From positions 5,067,251-5,131,250 of the forward strand of contig OZ037773.1 of assembly GCA_964035545.1 (NCBI GenBank): a DNA stretch of 64,000 nt, written 5' to 3'. Under the pieces are notes generated by a model. It saw nothing but the letters and a program-made list of their open reading frames with translations, did not search any database and was not told where the DNA came from. Each line of letters opens with the position of its first letter. Position 1 is the first letter of the stretch. Shown one piece after another: positions 36,101 to 45,814 of this stretch. The stretch is from Bugula neritina. Taxonomy: Eukaryota; Bryozoa; Gymnolaemata; Cheilostomatida; Bugulidae. The translations under genes and the position numbers were made by a program.

Positions 36101-37256
36101 TTTTGGTTCAATAATATGCAAATAAAAAATTGAGTTAATGCTATACATCAATAGTAACCTAATAATAGTGCTATAGATGTATTCAAGTATTATTTCATAC
36201 TTGACATTTTGTATGCTATACCACTACTTAATATAATATACTACAGATATAGCATCCTGCTTCCCTGCAACCTTAGTTAGAACTTAATATTGTTTTGTAT
36301 TGAATACTTCCATGTATTCTATCTTTTCCCCATTTATAATATCTCTTTTCTTCCATACATAGTGTATGCCTACTATATAGAATAGCAGTAACATTAAATA
36401 GACACACACTTACAAGGTTATACACCATGATACAGGACATACAACTAATTATTGGAGATGGTACAACATTAGCCCTAAAAGTATACTTCCACATATATGA
36501 TGTTTCGCAACAGGACTTCTAGCCTAAGGATTATAGCACTTCGCTCTTTAGCTATAAGATACTTATCACTTTCGTACCCTTACCTTTTATGTTGAGTGAT
36601 GGAGCTCTGGCTACAAGAAGTAAGCAGTGAGAAAACCTTCTGTCTAAACGTGGCAGCTTTGGTACAGGATTCCAGATCTCTTGTACACTAGAGTCCGTCG
36701 TAAGCAGATGTGACTGAAGAGAAGAATAATACCGGTAAGTGTGATACCAACTATCAACGCGTTATAGTTATACACATGTAGAATATTCTAATTGTATGCA
36801 TACCCTGTGTTATATTAGGTATTTAGTAGTTGAAAACCCCCAGTACTCAATATAACAATAGGTTTAATGAACTGATATGCTTTTAACCATACTACTACCT
36901 TCTTGCATGGTAGCCTTTGAATGTAGAAAATCAACCATTTTAAAACCAAGTCTAGTGTCATATTTTTGCACCACGATAAATTTTATACTATTATCTATCG
37001 ATAAGTAATGTTGAGCCTTGCAAAGTAGGAAGTATTTAATTTAAAAACAAGTCTACTGCAATTTCTCTCCTTAAAAGACACTATTTTTTGAAATATTCTT
37101 ATGACTTTAAATTGTGTGGCTTTGATTGCCACAGAAGCTGACCTGAAGATGTGGATCAGCAAGTATGGCTGGGAGGACAAGGGAGATTCTGTGTTTATCA
37201 CAAACCAAGAGGAGCTGGTCAAAACCAAGAAAATTACAGAGAAAAATCAGTTTTGA
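21113..37256 (+). CDS. EIF3K: Eukaryotic translation initiation factor 3 subunit K, C-terminal exons (5' exons not found)
   Basis: Four exons join in frame: 21113-21187, 22904-22993, 24702-24747 and 37135-37256 (phases 0, 0, 1, then stop TGA at 37254). They give LLECCQFTAFW, then GFQDSIRK..LHVVW, then IERDCLSEQLENIS, then DLKMWISKYGWEDKG..VFI. These match the order of the conserved eIF3k tail (LLETC.FQAFW, GFEDSVRK, IDRWLLAEMLGDLS, LKVWMSKYGW). eIF3k is a small non-essential-core subunit of the eIF3 complex that promotes 40S recruitment in the cytosol. About 111 codons are visible, roughly half of the usual 218 residues. The last intron is 12.4 kb and full of mobile DNA. The divergence from typical eIF3k is notable, so a decaying copy cannot be excluded. 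Confidence 0.8.
24757..24838. repeat. Three-copy tandem repeat just after an eIF3k donor
   Basis: Units built on AGTAAGTGGTTGTAAGTT, about 27 bases each, repeat three times, ten bases after the end of the 46-nt exon. Each unit contains a donor-like GTAAGT. Confidence 0.6.
25371..25727. mobile_element. hAT-type MITE, 357 bp
   Basis: The ends CAAGGGTTTTCAACC and, inverted, CAGGTTGTCCAAC are imperfect terminal repeats, and GGGCC boxes are mirrored inside them. Flanks GTCTAGAG (25363-25370) and GTTTAGAG (25728-25735) are an 8-bp target duplication with one mismatch, matching the hAT preference for CTAGAG-type sites. There is no transposase. It lies in the long eIF3k intron. Confidence 0.7.
26435..27005. 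repeat. Diverged tandem duplication, period about 335 bp
   Basis: Landmarks such as TAGTGCTACT, GATCTGAAATAGTCCTTA and TGAATAAAAATAAAA occur at about 26450/26785, 26503/26847 and 26528/26876. The copies are well diverged. No coding potential. Confidence 0.65.
27006..30239. other. eIF3k intron DNA with dispersed duplicate pairs
   Basis: No exon recognised. 27905-28135 is related to 37645-37870 beyond the eIF3k stop. 28355-28620 is related to 29845-30075 (shared GGCTGATACT..TGTTTGCAT.TCTATGCTTTTAGTAT core). A short tRNA-like stretch (CCCTATAGTGTAATAGTTAGCATGC) lies at about 27563. Confidence 0.5.
30240..31026. mobile_element. hAT-type non-autonomous element, 787 bp
   Basis: Terminal repeats are CAAGGATGGGCAAA at the left end and, inverted, CAGGGATGGGCAAA at the right end. 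The 8-bp flanks are GTGTAGAG (30232-30239) and GTGTAGAT (31027-31034). The 131-codon open frame inside (30587-30982) shows no hAT transposase feature that I recognise. Sited in the long eIF3k intron. Confidence 0.78.
31027..31557. other. Intron DNA leading into an 11-bp minisatellite
   Basis: No gene. From about 31515 the sequence is a short array of CCATTTGTTAA units, resuming at 35225 after the LTR element; the element is therefore inserted inside this array. Confidence 0.6.
31558..31770 (+). repeat. 5' LTR of the eIF3k-intron retroelement (213 bp)
   Basis: Starts TGTTATAG and ends TAACA (TG..CA). By eye it is identical over all 213 bases to the 3' copy at 35012-35224, so the insertion is very recent. 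CCTTT at 31553-31557 is repeated after the 3' copy at 35225-35229, a 5-bp target duplication. Confidence 0.95.
31771..31803 (+). promoter_or_regulatory. Primer binding site, T-arm-like
   Basis: TGGCGCAGTCGGCAGGAT begins at the first base after the LTR. Its complement ends in GCGCCA, as a tRNA acceptor stem with CCA does. The following bases (to 31803) continue as the complement of GGCAGGTTCG, so the whole stretch mirrors a tRNA T arm plus acceptor strand with four extra bases in the loop. It can itself form a 6-bp hairpin (GGCAGG/CCTGCC). I cannot name the tRNA. Confidence 0.75.
31909..32100 (+). repeat. (GTGTA)n array followed by about four 20-mer repeats in the element leader
   Basis: About twenty copies of GTGTA (31909-32009) pass into a 20-base unit of the form GTTGGTGCAGTGTTACT (32013-32100) that looks derived from the pentamer. 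It lies between primer site and gag-like ORF, where packaging signals are usually found. Confidence 0.9.
32309..33445 (+). CDS. gag-like protein with two CCHC zinc knuckles
   Basis: A 378-residue intact ORF. The N-terminal 200 residues have no recognisable motif but are helical-looking and charged, as in capsid-like gag regions (WNDWLAQFEITVE near residue 20; LRVEKLSRELGL near 130). A long Ser/Arg-rich basic segment (about 215-315) follows, then CYHCKKHDHRIRDC (about 319-332) and CFVCNCRGHTTKDC (about 338-351), two CX2CX4HX4C knuckles. The expected role is binding and packaging element RNA. The frame is unbroken, matching the identical LTRs. The start is the first ATG of the frame, about 540 bases after the 5' LTR. 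Confidence 0.85.
   Translation: MDLNSFPRLQLNCNDVTGSWNDWLAQFEITVELTTLNLGKETVEGVEVNKFRGRTKLLALLSAIGNDGRATLQSLGFDLRNNGNEGYEQALGLLRGHYDRSDSFYVKTMRFVTVSQAIDEDEREYLLRVEKLSRELGLGAGTEDVRRRLSVALAVNGLRDTNARRQLLQEPDLSWDDLNTKLKAKKLARDSDLLLNEARTIVDVKQEVGAVSSLKQTRNSSSDTCDSYSVNRVSRSRIKWRPYLRSSLRNSDHYRSRSSSGSSNSSDDHSKRHYNSRDKFCSSQGWRRDEKPLVDRLNSGYYHSRSKRFSSPRREGNLCYHCKKHDHRIRDCPDVRCFVCNCRGHTTKDCPERETKPYRSSSGSSDRNKGYRRVRFAS
33697..34674 (+). CDS. Second knuckle-bearing element protein, probably reached by frameshift or splicing
   Basis: The frame is open from 33697, but its first ATG is at 33913, inside a zinc knuckle. A separate ATG at 33635 opens a 31-codon frame one base off that ends at 33730 and overlaps it, so a -1 shift near 33700-33725 would join them. 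The product has a knuckle-like CAICRCFRDHSARDC, a canonical CYRCGQKGHWVEDC, then a partial third motif ending EHKTSDC. After these come a Ser/Ala-rich linker, a charged probable coiled coil (about 34220-34340) and an acidic/Pro-rich tail. No catalytic domain is visible. Function unknown; a duplicated gag or nucleocapsid-like accessory protein is the simplest reading. Confidence 0.6.
   Translation, partial: AGPSGRHKETVKVANPQGKPKNTEDKAKLKKPHEVCSNKGTIRCAICRCFRDHSARDCPNNKCYRCGQKGHWVEDCREVYYSWCCVAAEHKTSDCSHAPSSFKRKAVNGVDSQDPAPKLAKVSGSQKSNYASVASGGVATSSSYVHALKPKNVIVSEVSGFLNGLTGCDFLDGEAYALRKEELNRKKQELQRKFNRQMEEISERESLLEKEYQCSMAIKVAIENWASVANVHSRGLGSTILNPATTVAEGPSGNQEESKAVEESPTPGCPRDDTWEESMAVEPQTPGVHGGSDLGLRPTYSPSQPQATETGEVKMETSSNPEALH
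35012..35224 (+). repeat. 3' LTR of the eIF3k-intron retroelement
   Basis: Same 213 bases as the 5' LTR without a difference that I can see. It is preceded by a purine tract and followed by the CCTTT target duplication. Confidence 0.95.
35225..35435. repeat. 11-bp minisatellite and Harbinger-MITE relic
   Basis: TTTGTTAACCA units run to about 35282. The next 150 bases resemble the interior of the MITE at 5.0 kb (shared CTATATGAAAC.GTT.TAATTCAGTT.GCTAAA, GCTAAATG.TAAT.AGCC.ATTA.ATCAAACTCGC and CTCAGCATG.TA blocks). Terminal repeats are no longer clear. Confidence 0.6.
35650..36970. repeat. Nested local duplications in the eIF3k intron
   Basis: The block GTAATGTCTTACAATGTACAT..GTAAATAGTTATATACAATAG.ATAAAAT.TTGAT occurs near 35685, 35765 and 36035. 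A second block (AATAGGTTTAATGAACTGATATGC to AACCAAG) at about 35893-35990 recurs nearly exactly at 36855-36950. No coding potential; this DNA expanded by local copying. Confidence 0.75.
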
Positions 37257-38124
37257 TAGTAAGTGAAGTATAAACACGAACAAAATTGTCTGAAACTCAA
37301 ACTTTTCTCTTTAAGGCCTTCTTGTGTGACAGATTCACTTCCGTTTTTGTTAGTTTAGGAGCAGCTTCTAAACTTGTTAGCTTATCTTTTAGCATAAGGC
37401 AAAGAGAATATGAAAATACATTGTGGTTGATATTCATAATATTATTTTATAGTGCATTTTATATTTTTCCATTGACATACAAATCCTTCTTATAACTCAC
37501 ACTTTCTTTGGCATGTCTGATATTCAATAGTCTTACAATATAATCTTTTGTTCACAAAGTATCAGAGTATACCGTGCTCTTATTTCAGTGAGAATGCTGT
37601 ATTACATATTGAAAATTATACTTTCTCTAGAATGGCATGACTGGCTAAATATAAAAGAAATATTTTGTGAACGCAACTCTACTTACAGCTTGTGTATATT
37701 ATTTAGGCTACATGAGAGATTTAATACTAGGTTGTTACATGTACTGATTTACATCCTGATTTTGTAGGTGTGCCTGAAATCATGGCAATGAATTCATCAT
37801 AAAGTTTAGCCATGGTGTACCTAGCCATGGTATGACCTGCATTATGTTAACATCAGTTCTGTTCGATTCCATCTTACTACTGTTATGTCTATTATATTAA
37901 ATACATGTACAACGAGAGTTGTCTATCCTATTTCTATGTGCAATAAAGTTCATATGTTTCAGTTACTTCATAAACCAGTAGTATTATAATCCTAAAAGCC
38001 ATGTCTATAGTGCAATAAAACATCAAAGTTCACGTGTAGCTTGAATCATTGACAGCCGCAACCAACACTATGGTGCTACTTATAAGTTGAGTTCTCAAGT
38101 TAACTACATACTTTCACACAAATG

Positions 38125-38125
<1 letters not shown>

Positions 38126-38214
<89 letters not shown>
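38126..38214. repeat. (TA)n microsatellite
   Basis: About 89 bases of uninterrupted TA repeats. Confidence 0.97.
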
Positions 38215-38216
<2 letters not shown>

Positions 38217-38288
38217 TGGGTTGGTTGAAACATTGTGTCACAGGCTACAAGCTGTAACTTTGTAGAAGATTTTTCTATAAGTATAGCA

Positions 38289-38423
38289 GAGTTGGGGGTG
38301 ACTGTGTGCAGTAGTTTGGAATTCTTGGGCTTGGAGTTAGAAGTTTAGGTTAGAACTTTAAACCCCCAAGTCCCAACTTCAAACTTGAGACTCTAAACTA
38401 CCGCACTTGGTCACTCCCAACTC
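38289..38423. repeat. Imperfect foldback of about 135 bp
   Basis: GAGTTGGGGGTGAC..GTGC.GTAGTTT at the left faces its complement (AAACTAC.GCAC..GTCACTCCCAACTC) at the right. CTTGGG and AAGTTTAG pieces are mirrored inside. Possibly a small foldback element; no target duplication identified. Confidence 0.65.
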
Positions 38424-39993
38424 GGGTTGGCTATGGTGATTTCTATGTAAAAGCCTAATTTTTTTCATGTAGCTTCAGTTCTAATTATATATTATTTGTA
38501 AATAATTGAGGAGTTGTCCAACTAATAATCTAGCAAACCAAGAACGTTTTTGAAAATCTGATATAGATTAGCTTGCTGGGAAATCAAAACAACATACAAA
38601 TAAATAGGAAATTATAGCTGAATCATTTAACCAAACACCCATGTGGGTTAGTTTTCATTATACAACAGTTTGTATGAATTGACTCAAGTGTATTTAGTTA
38701 CTTCCTCCTTGCGCAAGCAAGGGTCCCCCCCTTCCCCCACGGTGTTCACATAGAAAATACACATGTGATTGAAGTCATCAATAAAGCAATTAAACCAATA
38801 ATTATTGTCACAGGATACTAAAATATTCTACCATTTTACAAAAAGGATAATATTGAATAGTGGCCATCAAAAATTCATAGTGGCCTTCAGTAATTTTGGT
38901 ACTGCTTTGTAGAGGACGTGATCCTGCCATACTGTAGTCAACCAATCAGGGAGAACTGCATACGTGGTACGAATGCGTGGCTAGGTCAGGCACGTGTTAC
39001 CAAAGGATAGCATATTAATGACAGCATGATAATGAATCCATGACACACTTCACTCATGCAGTATTGAAATATTTCTATATACCTTAGTTTTTATCAACAT
39101 ACTGTTTTAAGGTTGTATGCCTAAAAATTTTGTTTTATAATGAATTTTGTGCGAGTATGTGCTGAAATGATTTGGGATTTCTGATTGCTTGCAGATGAAG
39201 TTTCTGGTCGGCTTTGACTTTACCGCTACTATAAAATTTATACTTAATATAGTGAACTTTTATTGCATCCAATTTTCAGCCTAATCACCGATATGGCTTG
39301 AAAATTCAAAGTTTAAATTGTCCGATAGAAATATGAGCAGAGTTTGCAAATGCTGCTGCTATGAAGAAAACTAGACAGTATAATTCTTATCACTATATAG
39401 ATTTATTTGATGAACACCTGGTACAACATTTCAGTAAAAATATAAGACCCAAAGAGGCCAACAGAAAACAAAAATAATATTATAAAAATAATTGATGTGT
39501 AGACAAGTGAGATTAAAATAAAAAAACAAGTATAAAAGTATAAACGAATTGAGCTAATCTAGAGCACAACTTAAGTAACACCCCCCCTCCAGCTGAATTT
39601 GAGTCAAAACCATGAAAACAGTCCGGTATACTTTGCTATGCAGCTCACTATTGATACATCAAATTTACAGTATAGTATTATAAAGCATGAATGACTATTT
39701 GAAAGTAGCAGTAATAACACAACTGTGTATTAAAGTCAGGTATGTTTACCTAGTTATTTAAGTCCAATTACTGTCCAAACCAAGGTTACCATGAAAACCT
39801 ATCAACAGGATTTAGTATGCAATAAATTAATTTTTTTTCTGCACATTTCTAGACCAAGTTATACATCATTACCTAACAATTAGAGCATTGCTCTGTTTAA
39901 GAAAGCCATCAAATTTCTAAATAAATAGTAAAGGACTAGAGATGAGTACAACATTTGATAGAAGGAAAGTTGCAGCGTAGTAAAGTTGAAAAG

Positions 39994-42900
39994 TTAGAAC
40001 AGCTCTGTGTTTCTCTTCTCTTTGGGAAATTTCTCACCACCAGGTTCAACCCTGACTTGAACATAAATACAATCATTGACAAGAAAATTACTTGACTCAA
40101 CATCAGCATGAAGAGCAAACTGGGGACAACCACTCGCAATATTCATTTCAGTCTGAGGCCGTCTGAAGGATGAGCTGTCTGGATCAGGCTGAAAGTACAT
40201 TGTATATAACAATATATAAACTGTGAGGATTCATGACATACTTTGTAGAGATCTAACTGAGAAGTTACTAAACTCACCAGAAAGGTCTCGTGCTTGCTCA
40301 GAGAGGGATTTGACGAACACAATAGACTGAAAGTGACTCGCTGTTTGAAAGGGAAATGGAGCAGCTCATCATATTCCCCCTTCATCAGAACAAAGAACAG
40401 ACTCAAGCATTTTCCTCTGTCTAATCCATCTCCATTTAAATAAGCCTGATAAAACATAATCATTTGGTATTAAGTTGTATATAGCAGGACTAAGTAACAA
40501 AAAATATTGCAAATTCTATAATAATAAACTAGAAATGTTGATAGCTTTAGTAAGAAATATTGCTGAAATCTTTGCGATTTGCTAAGCTGTCAAATCAGTA
40601 AACAGTTTTAAAGTAAAGATACAACATGACTGACCGAGTTACAACATTTTGGTTGGTAAACTAACCTTACTTACCATACAAGTCATCTCATCTGTAACAT
40701 AGCTACATCTAATTGAACAACTCAAAGAAAATACAACGCAATTATATATTTGACGGAACACTCACACAGCAGCACATCTTGTAGCCATGGCGAGACGTAT
40801 AGAAGGGGTGGCTGTAAATGGACATCTGTCTTCCCCTGACTGCATCAATCTTTCTCCTTTTGTAATCATTAATTTTCCAAACTAGAACTCCGTCATAAGA
40901 GCACAACTCTACAGTCTACAGAGGTGAATATATGTTAGAATAAGGAAAACGTACAGAGACAAGTACTAAGTTGCAACAGTTGTGGTAAGCCCTTACTAAT
41001 GAGAAAAAGTGAGATAGCTGGAAATCATTAGAGTGAAGGTAGCCAATGTTTACATCAATTGGTACGCATCCCAAACTAACCTTTTCCGTAGCAGATACAT
41101 TATTTTCCGACATTTTTTATTATAAGAAGCATATAGTGAAGTTAAAATAACAAGACAAACTTTTGTATTTTATTATAACAAACATAGATCTTGCAAAACT
41201 TTTTGTACATTTTACATACAGCCGGAGAGTATATACAAGTAAGTAACTGTTGACACTCATGCGGTTTATAACATGTAAAGAAAACTCTGATATTTCAGAA
41301 GCATTCTGACAATTCAGAAACAGACCTTCATTGAGTTCTCCACTTTGTCCATTCTTTGAAAAGTTTCTTTCAGGGAATGTTCATACTGAGCTCTACGATC
41401 TAAAGTAGTTAAAATAATAAACTCTGTATTCTAAGAAATGAATGTATAAGCTATTATATCAGGAACAATACAGTGAAAGAAAATTTAGCAGCATGAATAT
41501 AATTATACAAGTTGAATATGGGAATTGTCATTCCTTTTATACTTTTGAATGGCAAAAAAGTAGATTGACTTAACAAGATCAGAATCAGGGAAAAAAACTC
41601 AAGAAATTAAGTGATGCTAATACTTGTACGGCAAACGCTAATAGACTTCCCATGTCACCTTAACTTGACCTTACCAGCTAACGATACTGCAGCAATTTAC
41701 TTGAAGTAATCTCTGGGGTAATAATACAAATTATATTGATACAATACGATAATATGACAAAACTACATAAAATACAACGGAGATTAATACAATAGTTCAG
41801 CAAATAATAATACAACAAAATAAATAATAATACAGTAATACGGGAAAATAATAATGCATTTATAATAACACAATAAAGATATAATAAACTATAATAAATA
41901 ATGATGCATGCAATATAATACGTACAATACAATATTAAAATAGAATAATACAATACAACTACTTAATACTGAAAAAAGTATATAAAAACTGCAAAGCTTA
42001 TATTTTCATAGTAACTCTACCAATGCTAAATTCCTCAACTCTTCTCTCCACCTCCGACAATCTGGATTCCAAACCATCACACCGTTGTGAAACTGGTTTA
42101 GCAGCATCAGTGAGAGCTTTCAACTGCAGGTGGTGTCGTGCCAAACATTTCTGGAAAAAATATTTACAGAAAAGCTATGAAAAGCCTCATTTTTTCCTAT
42201 TTTGTAGGTTACTAAATGCCAGCAGAGTATAAAAACACAACTCAGTAGTAACTGGCCAACTGGTGCATCCCATTACCGACACCATCTATATAGAAATTTA
42301 TTTACAAACCTCCAAATTTTTGATTTTCTCATTCTTCTTGTTTTCATCCGTGATTGGCTAAAAAGAGATAAAAAAATATGATAATATAAAGCCATATAAT
42401 AAATTACAGGAATCACTAAATTATCTATTCACATCATAAAAATTTCTAGTAAATAAAATTTATCTCAAATAACCATTAGCTGATTTCATTAAAAATAAGT
42501 GTATAACCTAGATACATTTCTTATGTAGCTTAGCAGCATTCTACATCATTAGCACATTTAAAACTCATTGAACCACTTTCAATAAATATGTATATCAATA
42601 GAGTGTGCGTTATGCATGTTTTACTATCACCTTTTGTCTCCCTACGCTGCAAAAGATAGTTTCTACAAAGTGCCAAGTGGGCCAAACTCAGTGAATCTCA
42701 AACTTTTACATGACACAAGAAGTGCTGTTGGCTAAAGGCCTGGCTTCACCCTCGTGAGAATCACACGGAATCGTTTATTTGACACGAAAATAAAAACATA
42801 CGATCAAATTTGAGGGAATTCAAACGAAATCATTTTTGTTGGGTGCACCCAACAAAGACGATGGGACAAAAAATTGCAATTAACGATAAGCACTATTTGA

Positions 42901-45814
42901 TTGGTCAATAGAATTTTAGCAACAGTAACTATTTCATTTCTACCTCGTTTATCTGTTTGACAATTTTCTGCTGCTGTATCTCGTGCAAGACTCATTCACA
43001 GACTATTTATTATGTGTTTTGTCTGTCGAGTGTGTGGCTGGTACAACTCACGAAAATCATCACACATGTTTCGTGTGATTCTCACGAGCGTAAGGCTGGC
43101 CTTAAGTCATAAATTTGACAACTCCATAATATGAATTGCCAACACAACGTGGTATAATGCAATCATAAACCACACCCTTTACGAGTCTCAACCTAACCTT
43201 CTTGATGAATTTTCAAATTCTTTAAAACACAAAGTCTCATATCATAAGCAGCTTTTCAAATAGTTGAGTGTGAGAATAAATTTACACTCATTATAATTCA
43301 CTCATTCTCACCGCTTTTCTAACACTTTCGCAAAGACTCCGTAATTTGTCTACTTGAACTGTAATAGCTTCTATATGGCTTTGTGTGTTGTTTTCCATAT
43401 GAGCCTTCAGCTCATTCAGGTTGTCAGATTGGAAGCTGCAGTATTCAAAGTAATAGCACTTCCCAGGAGTTCGTAGACATTCTGGGTTAGTCTTCTGGTG
43501 AATCATTAGCTGTGAGAAATATTGTAACATATTGTATCAGGATATAACACACACCAGATGTAGCGACCAAATACTACTTATATTCACACTAGATGTGTTA
43601 TAATAGACTTAGTCATAGATATACACTGCATATATTAGGTTAGTTACACTATGCATGACAATCTGATTTATTCCTTACCCACCATTTGTGAAACTGACCA
43701 TAGCCACATTAACTTTTCAAAACCAATAAACTTTGAACAGCCAGTATAAAATTAGAAGCAAATTCCATAATAATAACACTGTCTTTTAAATAAAAGAACT
43801 TGGACGATCTCGCTTTTAGGTGAAATGAAAAAACTGAATCTAAATGCTATAAAGAATACTTTTAACTAAAAATGAGAGCCAGAAAGTTGTATAAGACATC
43901 ATCACAGTCTCAAAGCTGCTCTTAGCTGTGATGATGAAAAAAGACCTGAGACAACAACTCCCCATACATTATTAAAAGATATATAGAAATGTGTGATGTA
44001 CCACACTGCCATATTAGAGTCGTCCTCTTTGTTGTATTATATGACTATGTATTGCAGTATTTAGTTAGAGTATACATGCTCGATAATAGTCCAGTCACTA
44101 GGGGCTAGACTGCTGACTTAGTATGACAGAGTTCATGGGTTCGAGTCCCGGCTGTTGGTGATGTCATGAAAAGCAGCTGATCACAGTTAATCTTATGTCA
44201 CAGTAAAGACTTCCAACCATGTTACAAACATGCTGAAGGGAGGGGGGAAAGGGGGGTGGGGAGATATAGCCATTAGCTCCCTTTAAAATACCCTTGTCAC
44301 CAGAGTTCTTACAAGAACAGAGACCTTAAACAGATGTGAGTATACATGTACAAAAATGATGACGTCAGTCAACATATTACCACATTAACACCAGCATTTC
44401 CTGATATGGTGACATATAATTAATACTAGTTTAATAAAAGATAAGCAATACCTCTTTGTCTTTGTGCTTGAAGGTACGTTTACAAACATGGCACGTATCC
44501 AAAGCATATTCGCAGTTTGTCAAATGACTTTCAAGGTCTTTCTTGGCAACAGACTGGGTACAATCCTGATTTGGACATTGGCTAGGTATATAGACGCAAG
44601 TAGCCTGGTGCCCCTAACAGAGAACATAAGACAACTTACAATATTAGTTCTAACCACATCCAATTGTTTTCATTATAAAGGAGTTCAATTAGTAGAGATG
44701 AAATATATTAAACCGAGGGTCTAACAAAAACAACTGATAATATCGAACCATTTTGTACTACTTGAACCACAGCATACACTCAGCAAATTACAGAAAAGGA
44801 GGGAAAGAGAGAGGGAGTGGGAGGGGGGAGGGGGGAGGGGAGAGGGAGAGGGAGAGGGAGAGAGAAAGACAGGGGAGGGGGAAAGAGGAGAGGGAGAGAG
44901 GGAGAGGGAGAGAGGGGGGAGAGGGAGGGAGAAAGGGGGAGGGAGAGGAGAAGGGGGAGGGAGGGAGGGGGAGAGAGGGAGAGGGGGAGAGGAGAGTAGT
45001 GAAAATCATGTTTTACCTCAAGCTCTTTCCATAGAGGTTTCTCAGGACAACCAAACTTTTGATTCTCACAGAAACATTTCTCTTTGAGAAGGAATCTCTG
45101 ACATGCTGAATCGGGTACGACAGCATCTATGGAGAGGCCTTCCTGCTGACATTGTTCTTCTTTCAACTCCTCTCCGGTTATGTCATGGGGGAGGGGGCAT
45201 TTGATAACAGACAGATTGTCAAACTTCTCATTCATGCATTCCTTGCACACTCTGCAATTATCAGCACACAATGACAAATAAGCTTAAGTTTTATTGATGA
45301 TCAGCAAAAACAAGACACTTTATATTTCAAAAAGAAATTAATAGCTTATAGTTTGAATAGAATATTTAGCAAAGTGAACACACCTGTTACCACATGGGGT
45401 TTGGTGGGGCTGGACAACAACATCATTACAAATGGCACAGCAGTAGATCTTCTTTAGTCTTTCTGCATCAACAAACTTGGGTCTTTCATTGATATCATTG
45501 CTACTGAAGGAGGAAGATGAGATGCTGAAAATAAATTACACTTCAAAAAAATTATTTCAAACTTTCAAAATTCAGTTTTTAACTGCTTTTTTGAACTAAG
45601 CCAAACGCAAAATATCTTCAATAACTTAAAAGATCATAGATATGCATCTTTTAAACTGAGCAAAAGCAATTTTTTCTTTAACAACATTATTATAGCCAAT
45701 CAGCTAATTTTTAAAACATGCATTACTCTTGGAATGGTTTAACTTCAGGCTATAGAAGGACATAGTGGGAGAGGGGGGGGCGTACCTTTGATACTCAGTG
45801 TAGTTACCAGTCAT
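39994..45814 (-). CDS. TRAF-like: TRAF family adaptor, copy B (one zinc-finger exon fewer)
   Basis: Eleven coding exons: 45786-45814, 45384-45524, 45017-45251, 44452-44613, 43312-43509, 42310-42357, 42021-42150, 41326-41399, 40766-40915, 40278-40445, 39994-40188; 509 aa, all phases closing. The start is the ATG after a pyrimidine-rich acceptor, so an upstream noncoding exon is likely. RING-like segment at residues 39-80 with N56 for His and P78 for the last Cys, as in copy A. Then TRAF zinc fingers, a coiled coil shorter and very different from copy A, and a TRAF3-like MATH domain (YDGVLVWKI, YLNGDGLDRGK, MNIASGCPQF). The tail ends GGEKFPKEKRNTELF, unlike copy A. Expected role is cytosolic adaptor for TNF-receptor-like or Toll/IL-1-type signalling. 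Confidence 0.88.
41690..41970. repeat. Cryptic (ATAATACA)-type simple DNA in a TRAF copy B intron
   Basis: About 280 bases built of irregular ATAATAC, ACAATA and AATAATA words, absent from the matching intron of copy A. Confidence 0.6.
42736..43102. mobile_element. Harbinger-like MITE, 367 bp, in a TRAF copy B intron
   Basis: The left end (AGGCCTGGCTTCACCCTCG, then TGAGAATCACACG) matches the inverted right end apart from a few bases. TAA at 42733-42735 and 43103-43105 is the 3-bp duplication. No transposase. It is a different family from the MITE at 5.0 kb, and copy A has nothing in this intron, so insertion followed the TRAF duplication or the other copy lost it. Confidence 0.75.
44085..44225 (+). 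mobile_element. tRNA-derived SINE-like fragment
   Basis: A box-B-like GGTTCGAGTCC (about 44139) follows a tRNA-like head. The next GTTGGTGATGTCATGAAAAGCAG resembles the ATTGGTGATGTTAGGAAGAGCA core of the other SINEs. No clear target duplication. Confidence 0.55.
44797..44998. repeat. Purine-only GGGA/GAGA tract of about 200 bases
   Basis: The plus strand is almost purely G and A, so the transcript of TRAF copy B (minus strand) has a 200-base pyrimidine run ending some 20 bases before the donor of its exon 3 in genome order. It lies in intron 3. Open frames across it are artefacts. Confidence 0.95.

Larger units (their letters stand above)
37257..39993. other. Intergenic DNA between eIF3k and TRAF copy B
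   Basis: The two genes converge here. It holds the dispersed repeat 37645-37870, a long (TA)n array and a foldback. No exon recognised. The 3' untranslated regions of both genes must lie at its edges, but no polyadenylation site stands out. Confidence 0.5.

Noticed and set aside
40916-41113. Minus-strand start MSENNVSATEKVSLG as an extra TRAF copy B exon or alternative start
   Set aside because: No acceptor precedes it and the neighbouring exons already join in phase without it.
44753-45034. Arg/Glu/Gly-rich and Pro/Ser/Leu-rich open frames on both strands
   Set aside because: Produced by the purine-only repeat tract; only the true TRAF exon at 45017-45251 within the minus-strand frame is kept.
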